DNA of 64,000 bases from an uncultured Paracoccaceae bacterium (GCA_947493745.1 CANLSM010000013.1:1-64000); one strand, 5' to 3'. Positions 7,406 to 16,389 are shown, counted from the first letter of the stretch. Notes: generated by a model not told the origin, from the sequence alone. A program made the numbers and translations.

Positions 7406-10334
7406 GTTGCCTCTCTCCTTCGGGGTCGATGAAATGGGGCGAGACGATCTCGACCTCGGTGTCCTTGTCGCGGATCGGGTCATGGGCGCGGACGATCTCT
7501 CCCATGCGCTGATCGCCGCGCTTGATAAAGCCAAGTCCGATGGAGTGACCGAGCGAGGGCGAGTACGCAACGGATGTCATCCAGCCCTGATCGGTCTCCA
7601 GCGAAGGCGTGTCGCCCTTGGTGAAGAAATGCGCGCCTGCATCCAGCCTGGCTTCACGGTCAGCGGGTCTGAAACCAACCAGTCGCAGATCATCGTCGCG
7701 GTTCATCTCCGACCGCTCGGACAGGACCGAGCCGATACTGTCCTTCTTTTTCGAGACCATACGCCCGAGCCCAAGCTGAGCCGCCGTGGTCTGGCCGTTC
7801 AACTCATTGCCCGCCGCATGACCCTTCTCGATGCGCATGACGCCAAGCGCCTCCAGCCCGTAGGGAACCGCGTCGAATTCCTCGCCCGCCTCCATCAGTA
7901 CCCGGATCAGGCTGTCGCCAAAGCGCGCAGGCACGGCCAGTTCATAGGCAAGTTCGCCCGAGAACGAGATCCGGAAAAGCCGCGCCGATGTGCTGCCGCA
8001 GATCGTCAGTTCCGCGCAGGCCATGAAGGGGAAGGCGTCGTTTGAAAGGTCGAAATCATCGACCACCTTTTCCAGCAGCCGCCGGGAATTGGGCCCGGCG
8101 ACGGCGAACTGGGCCCAGCCATCGGTGGTGGAGATCAGATGCACATCCAGATCGGGCCAGAGGCATTGTCGCGCAAATTCCATGTTGCGGAAGACCAGCA
8201 CAGCATTGGCCGTGGTCGTGGTCATCACGAAATGGGTCTCCGAGAGGCGCGCTGTGGTTCCGTCATCATAGGCATAGCCGTCTTCGCGCAGCATCAGCCC
8301 GTAGCGGACCTTGCCCACCGGTAGCTTGGCAAAGGCGTTGGAGTAGATGCGGTTGAGGAACTCCGCCGCATCGCGACCCTGAATGTCGATCTTGCCCAGC
8401 GTCGTCACATCGCAGATGCCGACCGAATTGCGGGTCATCTCGACCTCGCGGTCAACACTGTCGCGCCAGCCTTTCTCGCCCGGGCGGGTGAACCATTCGG
8501 CGCGCATCCACATGCCGGTCTCGACGAAACTGGCTCCGTTCTCGGAGGCCCATTTGTGCGAGGGGGTCAGACGGGTCGGGCGGAAATCCTTGCCGCGCGC
8601 GCGGCCCGCAAAGGCGCCGATAGGCACCGGCGTATAGGGCGGGCGGAAGATCGTCGTGCCGGTCTCGGGGATCGTCTTGCCGGAGGCTTCCGCCAGAATG
8701 GCCAGACCCAGCACATTCGCGGTCTTGCCCTGATCGGTGGCCATCCCGAGCGTCGTGTAGCGCTTGAGATGCTCGACCGAGCGGAAGCCCTCCTGATGTG
8801 ACTGCTTGATGTCCTTGGTGGTCACGTCGTTTTGCAGATCGACCCAGGCGCGGGATTTGGTCCCGCCCACATGCCAGAAGGCTGTGATGTCCGAGGGCTC
8901 ATCCTCGGCCTTCGGGGCCGCCTTGCGTGATGGTGTCAGGCCGAGATCCTTTGCAACGGTGTTGGCCGTCTCGCGTCCGGTTTTCAACGCTGCTGCAAGT
9001 GTCATGTCGCCATTGGCAGCACCGGCCACGCGCATGCCAACGGGTAGGTCAGCGCCCGGCACGAACGCCGCAAGATCATCACGCCAGACCGGTCGTCCGC
9101 GCTGATGGCAGGTCAGATGCACATTGGGCGACCAGCCGCCCGAGACCGCCAGACAATCGGCCTCGATGCGGATGCCATTTGGCAGGGTGATCCAGTTCAG
9201 CCCCTTGCGCCCCTTGGTGTCCACGATTGCCGAGCCGGTCTCGATCCGCGCTCCGTCAAGCGTATGCGTCACGCCCGCGCGGCTGTCGATCACGGCGGTC
9301 ACCCGGACGCCCCTTGCGCTCAGGTCGTGTGCTGTGCGCCAGCCATCATCATTGTTGGTGAAAACCGCGACCTGCTTGCCTGGTGTCACGCCAAACCGGT
9401 TGGCATATGTCCGCACAGCGCCTGCCAGCATCACGCCGGGGCGGTCATTGTTACCAAAAGCCATCGAGCGTTCGGTCGCACCCGCACAAAGGATCGCGTG
9501 CCTGGAGTATATTCGCCAGAGCACCTGACGCGGCTTGCCGCCCGCGTCGGGCAGATGATCGGTCATCCGTTCCAGCGCGCCATAGATCCCGTGGTCATAG
9601 GCGCCATAAACGGTCGTGCGGGGCAACAGGCGGACGTTGTCCATCGCCTGAAGCTCCGCCACGGTCTGCGCCGCCCAGTCGGCACCGGGCATACCGTCTA
9701 CTTCATAGGTCTCCGCGTTCAGCCGGCCACCAAGGCGGAAATCCTCGTCCGCCAGGATCACCCGCGCCCCTGCGCGGCCCGCCGCCAGCGCGGCTGACAG
9801 GCCCGCAGGCCCCGCACCGATGACCAGCACATCACAATGCAGGAAGCCGTGGTCATAGACATCAGGGTCTTCCCTGCCAGAAAGCCGTCCGAGCCCTGCC
9901 GAGGCCCGGATTACCGGCTCATAGAGCTTCTCCCAGAACTTCGCGGGCCACATGAAGGTCTTGTAATAAAAGCCTGCGGACAGGAACGGCGACATCATGT
10001 CGTTGATCGCCATCAGGTCGAATTCCAGCGATCCGCGATGGTTCTGTGAGGTGGCGCTCAGGCCGTCGAACAGCTCTGCCATGGTCGCGCGCGTATTGGG
10101 CTCTTGTGCTGCCCGCGTGCGCAATTGCACCAGCGCGTTCGGCTCCTCCGAGCCTGCGGAGAAGATGCCGCGCGGACGGTGGTACTTGAAGGACCGGCCC
10201 ACCAGCCTTTGCCCATTGGCCAGAAGGGCCGAGGCCAGCGTATCGCCCGGATGCCCGTCCATTCGCTTGCCGTTGAAGGTGAATTTCAGGGTCTGGCTGC
10301 GGTCGATCAGACCGCCATCGATGCGATGGGTCAT
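7398..10334 (-). CDS. soxA: Sarcosine oxidase, alpha subunit
   Basis: A 978-residue subunit with the usual order: an N-terminal 2Fe2S-ferredoxin-like fold without obvious cluster cysteines (LKFTFNGKRMDGHPGDTLA), a dinucleotide-binding oxidoreductase domain (DVLVIGAGPAGLSAALAA near residue 170, second GGWSPNVHL), and a C-terminal GcvT-like aminomethyl-folate domain (from about residue 600, SHKWASENGASFVETGMW). Heterotetrameric sarcosine oxidase oxidatively demethylates sarcosine to glycine, making hydrogen peroxide and 5,10-methylene-tetrahydrofolate. It overlaps soxD by four bases (ATGA). Substrate could be another secondary N-methyl amine, given the atypical delta subunit in this operon. Confidence 0.93.
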   Translation of the reverse strand: MTHRIDGGLIDRSQTLKFTFNGKRMDGHPGDTLASALLANGQRLVGRSFKYHRPRGIFSAGSEEPNALVQLRTRAAQEPNTRATMAELFDGLSATSQNHRGSLEFDLMAINDMMSPFLSAGFYYKTFMWPAKFWEKLYEPVIRASAGLGRLSGREDPDVYDHGFLHCDVLVIGAGPAGLSAALAAGRAGARVILADEDFRLGGRLNAETYEVDGMPGADWAAQTVAELQAMDNVRLLPRTTVYGAYDHGIYGALERMTDHLPDAGGKPRQVLWRIYSRHAILCAGATERSMAFGNNDRPGVMLAGAVRTYANRFGVTPGKQVAVFTNNDDGWRTAHDLSARGVRVTAVIDSRAGVTHTLDGARIETGSAIVDTKGRKGLNWITLPNGIRIEADCLAVSGGWSPNVHLTCHQRGRPVWRDDLAAFVPGADLPVGMRVAGAANGDMTLAAALKTGRETANTVAKDLGLTPSRKAAPKAEDEPSDITAFWHVGGTKSRAWVDLQNDVTTKDIKQSHQEGFRSVEHLKRYTTLGMATDQGKTANVLGLAILAEASGKTIPETGTTIFRPPYTPVPIGAFAGRARGKDFRPTRLTPSHKWASENGASFVETGMWMRAEWFTRPGEKGWRDSVDREVEMTRNSVGICDVTTLGKIDIQGRDAAEFLNRIYSNAFAKLPVGKVRYGLMLREDGYAYDDGTTARLSETHFVMTTTTANAVLVFRNMEFARQCLWPDLDVHLISTTDGWAQFAVAGPNSRRLLEKVVDDFDLSNDAFPFMACAELTICGSTSARLFRISFSGELAYELAVPARFGDSLIRVLMEAGEEFDAVPYGLEALGVMRIEKGHAAGNELNGQTTAAQLGLGRMVSKKKDSIGSVLSERSEMNRDDDLRLVGFRPADREARLDAGAHFFTKGDTPSLETDQGWMTSVAYSPSLGHSIGLGFIKRGDQRMGEIVRAHDPIRDKDTEVEIVSPHFIDPEGERQRG

Positions 10335-10612
10335 GCGCGCGCCTTCCGGGCCACATCGCGCGCCATCTCGACGCGCGTCACCTCATGGGTCAGCGTGTTG
10401 CGGGTGACGACCAGCCAGGAGCGGTCGCCCTGCTCGTGATACCAGAGCTCGCGATGCTCGCCCGCCGGATTGTCGCGCAGAAAGAGATACTCATGGAACG
10501 CCTCAGCGGCATTCTCAATCTGCCAATCGGGCCGGTCGATGAGGCTGGCATCGCCCTTGATGACGAATTCGGCGGCGTCGCGGGGGCCAAGCAGGGGGTG
10601 ATTGATGATCAT
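10331..10612 (-). CDS. soxD: Sarcosine oxidase, delta subunit lacking the zinc-site cysteines
   Basis: A 93-residue small subunit recognisable from GPRDAAEF near the N-terminus and the ELWYHEQGDRSWLVVTRNT block. In characterised delta subunits a zinc is held by two cysteines in an N-terminal CPxCG motif, a histidine and a cysteine in WxHxxGCR. Here the N-terminus reads HPLLG and the later segment HEQGDR, so the histidine (H59) remains but all three cysteines are absent; the protein contains no cysteine at all. Position between soxB and soxA, 13 bases after soxB, leaves little doubt about identity. It probably belongs to a zinc-free branch of the family. Confidence 0.88.
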   Translation of the reverse strand: MIINHPLLGPRDAAEFVIKGDASLIDRPDWQIENAAEAFHEYLFLRDNPAGEHRELWYHEQGDRSWLVVTRNTLTHEVTRVEMARDVARKARA

Positions 10613-10625
10613 GTGCGTGCGCCCC

Positions 10626-11876
10626 TCAATGCAGGTTCGGCTGGGCGCCCGCGCCCCGCTCGTCAATGGCAGCGCCGGTGATGAACCGGTCAAGCCGCAT
10701 CGCCTGGGCCGTCTCATGAGGGCGTCCCGTGGCCAGCAGATGCGCATAGCAATAGCCCGAGGCAGGTGTCGCCTTGAAGCCGCCGTAGCACCAACCGCCG
10801 TTGAAATAGAGACCGTCGATATGGGTCCGGTCGATGAAGGGCGAGCCGTCCATCGACATGTCCATGACCCCGCCCCACATGCGCAAAAGCCTTGCCCGTC
10901 CGATCATCGGCATGATCGCCATGCCGCCCTCGCAGACATCCTCGACCACCGGCAGATTGCCGCGTTGCGCGTAGGAGTTGTAGCCGTCGATATCGCCGCC
11001 AAAGACCAGCCCGCCCTTGTCCGATTGGCTGATGTAGAAATGACCGGCGCCGAAAGTGACCACACCGGGGATGACCGGTTTCAGCCCCTCGGACACAAAG
11101 GCCTGCAGCACATGGCTTTCAATCGGCAGGCGCATGCCTGCCTGCGCCATCACCCGGCTCGATGAGCCTGCAACACAGACCGCCACCTTCCCGGCCCGGA
11201 TCACCCCGCGAGTGGTCTCGACGCCCCGGCACACACCGTTCTCGATCTGAAAGCCTGTGACCTCGCAATTCTGGATGATATCGACGCCCCGGCTGTCCGC
11301 CCCGCGCGCAAATCCCCAGGCGACGGCATCATGGCGCACGGTGCCTGCACGTGGTTGCCAGAGCCCGCCCTGGATCGGGAAGCGTCCGTTCTCGAAATCC
11401 AGAAACGGACACATCTCCCTGACTTTCCGGCGATCCAGCAGCACCGCATCCGCGCCGGAGATCCGCATGGAGTTGCCGCGACGCGCATAGGCATCGCGCT
11501 GTGCGTCCGAGTGGATCAGATTGATGATCCCGCGCTGGCTGACCATGGCGTTGTAGTTGAAGTCCTGCTCCAGCCCTTCCCAGAGTGTCAGTGAGAACTC
11601 ATAGAAGGGCTGGTTGCCCGGCAGCAGATAGTTCGAGCGGATGATCGTGGTGTTGCGCCCTATGTTGCCCGAGCCGATCCAGCCCTTCTCCAGCACCGCG
11701 ACATTCAGCTCACCGAATTCCTTGGCGAGGTAATACGCTGTCGCCAGTCCATGCCCGCCGCCGCCGACAATGACGATGTCATATTCCGGCTTCGGGTCGG
11801 GCTCGCGCCAGACCTCGGTCCAGCCCTTGTTGCCGGTCAGACCCTGCCAGAGAACCTTGAGGGCAGAATAATGCAT
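10626..11876 (-). CDS. soxB: Sarcosine oxidase, beta subunit
   Basis: A 416-residue FAD-dependent oxidoreductase of the DAO family: YDIVIVGGGGHGLATAYYL (residues 32-50) is the dinucleotide-binding glycine motif, and GTVRHDAVAWG contains H182, which aligns with the histidine that carries covalent FMN in characterised enzymes. The C-terminal GGWCYGGFKATPASG closes the FAD site. The beta subunit oxidises sarcosine at FAD and passes electrons to FMN and oxygen. The chosen ATG at 11876 gives the family-typical MHYSALKVLWQGL start; an in-frame extension to 12041 overlaps the upstream gene. First gene of soxBDAG. Confidence 0.94.
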   Translation of the reverse strand: MHYSALKVLWQGLTGNKGWTEVWREPDPKPEYDIVIVGGGGHGLATAYYLAKEFGELNVAVLEKGWIGSGNIGRNTTIIRSNYLLPGNQPFYEFSLTLWEGLEQDFNYNAMVSQRGIINLIHSDAQRDAYARRGNSMRISGADAVLLDRRKVREMCPFLDFENGRFPIQGGLWQPRAGTVRHDAVAWGFARGADSRGVDIIQNCEVTGFQIENGVCRGVETTRGVIRAGKVAVCVAGSSSRVMAQAGMRLPIESHVLQAFVSEGLKPVIPGVVTFGAGHFYISQSDKGGLVFGGDIDGYNSYAQRGNLPVVEDVCEGGMAIMPMIGRARLLRMWGGVMDMSMDGSPFIDRTHIDGLYFNGGWCYGGFKATPASGYCYAHLLATGRPHETAQAMRLDRFITGAAIDERGAGAQPNLH

Positions 11877-11898
11877 CAGTTTGGCCCCGCTTCGCTTG

Positions 11899-11967
11899 CA
11901 TTTGAGAAACTGTCGCCTATGGGCTGCTCTCTGACTTTTCTCAAATGGACAGATACTTTTCCAAAAG
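11899..11967 (-). promoter_or_regulatory. Inverted-repeat operator candidate upstream of soxBDAG
   Basis: In the 115-base gap before soxB, CATTTGAGAAA (11899-11909) and TTTCTCAAATG (11937-11947) are perfect 11-base reverse complements with 27 bases between. A second near-palindrome CTTTTCCAAAAG lies at 11956-11967. This pattern suits a dimeric regulator binding two sites flanking the promoter. Regulator identity is unknown and none is encoded adjacent. Confidence 0.45.
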
Positions 11968-11991
11968 AGACATTGCGGCAGGAAGAGGGGG

Positions 11992-12777
11992 TCATCGGCC
12001 CTTCCAGACCGGATCGCGCTTTTCGGCGAAGGCGCGGGCACCCTCCAGCTGATCCTCTGACCGGTAGAGCCGCTCGACGGTTTCGAACTGGCTTTTGGTG
12101 ATCCGGTTGAGGGCGTCCTGAAACTTCATGTCCTCGGCCTCGCGCACCACTTCCTTGATTGCGGCCATGACCAGCGGAGGACCGGCTGCCATCTCGGCGG
12201 CCATGGCGCGCGCGGTGGTCATCAGATCAGTGGCGGGTAGCACCCGGTTGACGAGACCCCAACGCGCGGCCTCGTCCGCATCCACCCAGCGTCCGGTCAG
12301 CAGCATCTCCATGGCGATGTGATAGGGAATGCGCTTGGGCAGCTTGATCGAGGCCGCATCGGCCACCGTGCCTGACCGGATTTCGGGTAAGGCGAATGTC
12401 GCATGTTCAGCGGCCAGAATGATGTCGGCAGATAGCGCCAGTTCCAGCCCGCCGCCGCAGCAAATCCCGTTCACTGCGGCAATCACCGGCTTGTTCAGTC
12501 CGCGAAGTTCCTGCAAACCACCGAAACCGCCCACGCCGTAGTCTCCATCGACCGCATCGCCATCGGCTGCGGCCTTGAGATCCCAGCCGGGGCAGAAGAA
12601 TTTCTCGCCCGCCCCCGTCAGGATGGCGACCCGCAGGTCGGGATCATCGCGGAACCCGGTGAAGATGTCCCCCATGATCCGGCTGGTCGCGAGGTCGATG
12701 GCGTTGGCCTTCGGCCGATCCAGCGTGACTTCCAGAACCGCTCCGTCCCGGTGGGTCCTGACGGGTGTGTCTGTCAT
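11992..12777 (-). CDS. Enoyl-CoA hydratase/isomerase family protein (CaiD-like)
   Basis: A 261-residue crotonase. The oxyanion-hole segments are visible as the FFCPGWDLKAAADGD loop and NGICCGGGLELALSADI, and the catalytic glutamate position as FALPEIRSGTV. The PGWDLKA segment and overall pattern recall carnitinyl-CoA dehydratase (CaiD) more than fatty-acid EchA, but this is a judgement by eye. It would add water to a 2-enoyl-CoA made by the upstream dehydrogenase. The start overlaps the stop of the acyl-CoA ligase by four bases. The stop lies 115 bases before soxB, so it may share transcription with the sox operon. Confidence 0.85.
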   Translation of the reverse strand: MTDTPVRTHRDGAVLEVTLDRPKANAIDLATSRIMGDIFTGFRDDPDLRVAILTGAGEKFFCPGWDLKAAADGDAVDGDYGVGGFGGLQELRGLNKPVIAAVNGICCGGGLELALSADIILAAEHATFALPEIRSGTVADAASIKLPKRIPYHIAMEMLLTGRWVDADEAARWGLVNRVLPATDLMTTARAMAAEMAAGPPLVMAAIKEVVREAEDMKFQDALNRITKSQFETVERLYRSEDQLEGARAFAEKRDPVWKGR

Positions 12778-14792
12778 TTCATTCCCTCCGAAACAATCAA
12801 TGCATCTGCGGCTACGGCACGGTCAGCGCAGCAGATCAGCGGGTTGATCTCAACTTCCTGTACCTTGCCCTGATGCGCAATCACATAGTTCTGCACGGCC
12901 GTGATGGCAGTAATGATCGCGGCGATGTCTGCTGTCGGCCCGCCGCGATAGCCTTCAAGAAGCCGCATGGCCTTGAGGTTAGCGAGCGCCCGGCCGATCT
13001 GCGTCTCAGTCGCGGGTAACAACAGCGAAACCCTATCGACCAGAAGCTCCGCCAATGTACCACCTGCGGCCAGAGACAGAACATAACCGTGCGCCGGGTC
13101 GCAGATCACGCCGATCAGCAACTCCCCAACGCCACCTGCAATCATCTCTTCGATCAGGAACCGCTCACAGGGCATCCCGGCAGCGGCATCGAGAAGGGCT
13201 GCACGGGAATTGAGGCCGAGCCGAACCGCACCGACCTCCGACTTGTGTTCGAACCCCTCTCCCTTCAGCGCGACCGGAAAACACAGGCCGGCGCTTGCCT
13301 CGGCGACCGAGTTTGCGTCGCTTGCCCGGACGCCTTTGGGAGTTTCCAGACCAAAGGCGGAAAGGGCAGCTTTCGCGTCGGCCTCGGCCATCGCTGTCGG
13401 CGCTGCCGGTGGACAAGGCAGCAGAATGGGCTCGGCTATGGCAGGTTCGGGCAGGGCGGCAATCGCCAGGGCCGAGACGGCTTCCCGCAGACCGCAAAGC
13501 GGGATGATCCCGTCGGCCATCAGGCGCTCGGCGGTGGCCTCCGACATGTTCTCAGAAAGGGTCGAGACGATTGCTATGGGCGTTTTGGTGTCCTTGCGGG
13601 CCGTCGCCGCAGCACCCTCAACCGGTCGCCAGGCCTCGTCGTCACAACGATCTGCGCGGGGATAATCAAGGATGATCACGGCCGCGCCCACGTTACCTGA
13701 CGCCATGGTCGAGAACGTGTCCGCCAGCGCGTCGACATTCCCCCAGATGTCCGTGTGATAATCGAGCGGGTTGGTGATGTTCACCAGCGGCCCAAGCGTC
13801 GGTTTCAGCCTGTCGCGTTGAGATTTGTCGAGCGGCGGGAACGTGAGACCGGCGCTATCCGCAAGATCCGCAATCAGGCTTGCCTCGCCCCCGGAGCAGG
13901 ACATAGAGGCGATCCGGCGCGATTTCAGAGGGCCGGAGAGATGAAGGATCTTCAGGGTCTCGATCATGTCGGCCAGACAGTGCACCTGACCTATGCCAAG
14001 TCGTTCAAAGAGCGCTTTCGCTCCCGCATCCCCGCCCGCAAGAGAAGCCGTATGGGAAACGGTTGCGGCCTGTGCCTCGGCCGATCTGCCGACTTTCAGC
14101 GCGACGATTGGCTTGCCGCGCCTTGCAGCCTCGCTTGCCAGAGCTTCGAACCCGCGCAGATCGTCGATGCCTTCGATATGCAGGCCGAGCGCCGTGACCC
14201 GCTCATCGGACAGAAGCGCGGCCCCGATTTCGGACAAACCCGTTTGCGCCTGATTGCCCGCAGTCACGACATAGGCCAACGGCAACCCCCGGCGCTGCAT
14301 CGTCAGATTCAGTGCGATGTTGGAGGATTGGGTGATCAGCGCCACGCCGCGCCCGACCCGCCTGCCGCCATGCTGATCGGGCCAGAGCAGCGCGCCATCG
14401 AGATAGTTGATGAACCCGTAGCAGTTCGGTCCGAGAATGCGCACGTCTCCCGCGGCCTCGAACAGGGCCTGCTGCAGATGATCTGCGCCTGCCTCGCGAA
14501 AGCCGGAGGCGAAGCAGACCGCACCGCCTGCGTTCAGGGCCGCAAGCCCCGCGACCATGTCGATGGTCGCATTGCGATTGACCCCGACAAAGGCCGCATC
14601 GGGGGAGGCGGGCAGGGCGCCGACATCCTTGACTGCTGCAAGACCGCCGATTTCCGGGCGGGTCGGGTGAACCGGCCAGATGTCGCCTGAAAATCCCATT
14701 TTCCGACATTCGGAGATGACGTTTTCGCACCAGACACCGCCGCCTATCACAGCGATGGAGCGCGGGCGCAGCAGTCGCTCAAGCCCGGACAT
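12774..14792 (-). CDS. Acyl-CoA synthetase, NDP-forming (acetate--CoA ligase family)
   Basis: A 672-residue fused alpha/beta ligase. The order is: CoA-binding Rossmann domain (AVIGGGVWCENVI, about residues 12-130), succinyl-CoA-ligase-like domain with the phospho-histidine loop VSHTASLAGG, a second flavodoxin-like domain (CSGGEASLIAD), and a C-terminal ATP-grasp domain (FPVALKGEGFEHKSEVGAV). It makes an acyl-CoA from the free acid with ATP to ADP. The acid is unknown. The family includes acetate and pimelate-like ligases and also DddX, an ATP-dependent DMSP lyase, so a sulfonio or betaine substrate is conceivable. It sits in a tight trio with an acyl-CoA dehydrogenase and a hydratase. Confidence 0.85.
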   Translation of the reverse strand: MSGLERLLRPRSIAVIGGGVWCENVISECRKMGFSGDIWPVHPTRPEIGGLAAVKDVGALPASPDAAFVGVNRNATIDMVAGLAALNAGGAVCFASGFREAGADHLQQALFEAAGDVRILGPNCYGFINYLDGALLWPDQHGGRRVGRGVALITQSSNIALNLTMQRRGLPLAYVVTAGNQAQTGLSEIGAALLSDERVTALGLHIEGIDDLRGFEALASEAARRGKPIVALKVGRSAEAQAATVSHTASLAGGDAGAKALFERLGIGQVHCLADMIETLKILHLSGPLKSRRIASMSCSGGEASLIADLADSAGLTFPPLDKSQRDRLKPTLGPLVNITNPLDYHTDIWGNVDALADTFSTMASGNVGAAVIILDYPRADRCDDEAWRPVEGAAATARKDTKTPIAIVSTLSENMSEATAERLMADGIIPLCGLREAVSALAIAALPEPAIAEPILLPCPPAAPTAMAEADAKAALSAFGLETPKGVRASDANSVAEASAGLCFPVALKGEGFEHKSEVGAVRLGLNSRAALLDAAAGMPCERFLIEEMIAGGVGELLIGVICDPAHGYVLSLAAGGTLAELLVDRVSLLLPATETQIGRALANLKAMRLLEGYRGGPTADIAAIITAITAVQNYVIAHQGKVQEVEINPLICCADRAVAADALIVSEGMK

Positions 14793-15952
14793 CAGGCCCC
14801 CAGGGGGCGCAGCAGATCCCGCGCGATGATGTGGCGCTGGATCTCGGAGGTTCCGTCCCAGATCCGCTCCACCCGGGCGTCGCGCCAGAAGCGTTCGATC
14901 GGGAAGTCGTCCATCAGGCCCATGCCGCCGTAGATCTGCAGCGTCTGGTCGGTGACGCGGGCCAGCATCTCGGTTGCATAGAGCTTGGCCGAAGCGATCT
15001 CGCGATTGGAAGGCAGATTCTGATCCAGCCGCCAGGCCGACGAGAGGGTCAGCCAGTCAGCCGCGTCGATCTCGGTGATCATGTCGGCGATCTGGAAACC
15101 GACGCCCTGAAATTTGCCAATTGGCTGGCCGAATTGCTGGCGCTCGGCGGCATAGTTGAGCCCGTAGTCGAAGCAGCGCCGCGCCCGCCCCACCGCCATC
15201 GCCGCCACAGTCAGACGGGTTGCGTAGAGCCAGGTGTTCATCACCGCAAAGCCGCCATCCACCTCGCCCAGGACCTGCGCATCCGGCAGCCTGCAATCGT
15301 CGAACTCAAGGATGCAGTTCTTGTAGCCGCGGTGCGAGACAGAATTGTATCCGTCACGCACCTCAAACCCTGCTGTGCCACGGTCAACCAGAAAGGTCGT
15401 GATGCGTTTCTTCGGCCCCTTCGGGGTTTCATCCACACCAGTTGCCACGAAGACAATAAAGAAATCAGCATGTTCCGCACCCGAGATGAAGTGTTTGGAG
15501 CCGTTGACGATCCAGTCGCTTCCGTCCCGTCTGGCCGAGCAGTTCATTCCACGAATGTCCGATCCGGCCCCCGGCTCGGTCATGGCGAGTGCGTCCATCC
15601 GCTCGCCGCGCACTGCGGGCAAGAGATACCGGTCCCGTTGCTCGCCCTCACATGCCATCAGGATATTCTGTGGCCGCCCGAAGAAATGAGTGAGCGCCAT
15701 GGAGCCACGGCCCAGTTCGCGCTCCACTAGCGTGAAATCGAGATGGTTCAGACCCGCGCCACCGACGCTCTGGGGGAAATTGCAGGCGTAAAAGCCCAGA
15801 TCGATGACCTTCTGCTTGATTTCCTGCGCGATTTCGCGCGGAACCACCGCGGATTTCTCGACCAGCGCCTCATGGGGATAGATCTCCTTCTCGACGAAGG
15901 CGCGCACGGTGGAGATGATCATCTCCTGCTCGTCAGTCAGCCCGAATTGCAT
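14792..15952 (-). CDS. Acyl-CoA dehydrogenase with Asp at the catalytic-base position
   Basis: A 386-residue FAD enzyme that desaturates acyl-CoA at C2-C3. Family signatures are ALAMTEPGAGSD (near 121-132), QFGQPIGKFQGVGFQIADM and QIYGGMGLMDDFPIERFWRDAR. The loop that holds the catalytic base in short/medium-chain enzymes (YEGTS) reads IWDGTSEIQR here, with aspartate at 366 rather than glutamate. The start at 15952 gives MQFGLTDEQE and has GGGGAG just upstream; the longer frame to 16006 has no such support. Its stop overlaps the next start by one base (TGATG). First gene of the CoA trio. Confidence 0.9.
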   Translation of the reverse strand: MQFGLTDEQEMIISTVRAFVEKEIYPHEALVEKSAVVPREIAQEIKQKVIDLGFYACNFPQSVGGAGLNHLDFTLVERELGRGSMALTHFFGRPQNILMACEGEQRDRYLLPAVRGERMDALAMTEPGAGSDIRGMNCSARRDGSDWIVNGSKHFISGAEHADFFIVFVATGVDETPKGPKKRITTFLVDRGTAGFEVRDGYNSVSHRGYKNCILEFDDCRLPDAQVLGEVDGGFAVMNTWLYATRLTVAAMAVGRARRCFDYGLNYAAERQQFGQPIGKFQGVGFQIADMITEIDAADWLTLSSAWRLDQNLPSNREIASAKLYATEMLARVTDQTLQIYGGMGLMDDFPIERFWRDARVERIWDGTSEIQRHIIARDLLRPLGA

Positions 15953-16007
15953 CGCTCTCCCCTGATCTTCTCCAGGCAGAAAAGCAGAAAACCGACTGGT
16001 CATCATT

Positions 16008-16026
16008 CCAAAATAACCGGTTTTGG
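16008..16026. promoter_or_regulatory. Palindromic operator candidate upstream of the CoA trio
   Basis: CCAAAATAACCGGTTTTGG is a 19-base inverted repeat with six-base arms (CCAAAA/TTTTGG), 56 bases upstream of the acyl-CoA dehydrogenase start. It is well placed to control that operon. The binding protein is unknown. Confidence 0.4.
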
Positions 16027-16389
16027 AGCGAAAACGGCATCGGTGGAAATGTCTCCGGAACCCGCTGCCCTCAGATCTTCATGCTGCGGAGAGCTTGGGG
16101 ATACGTGATTGCCTTACCGAATCTTGGGTCAACTTCGCGACCTGCCGCATGATTGACAGTGCCTGAGAAGGAGATGCATCAAACCGCGACAGGTCCATCG
16201 CGCCGGCCTTTTGCAAGGCAACCCAGGTATTCGTGCCAACTTCCAGTCATTCGGGTGGCGCGCGCTCGGAAATCAACAGCGGTCTCCGTATCGCCTCAAT
16301 TCAAACAAACAAATGGTCGCTTTCTTACGTTGGGTAAACCCTATGGGCTTTGTGTGCCCGTGTCCTTTTGTGTGTGTCGGAGTAATTCA

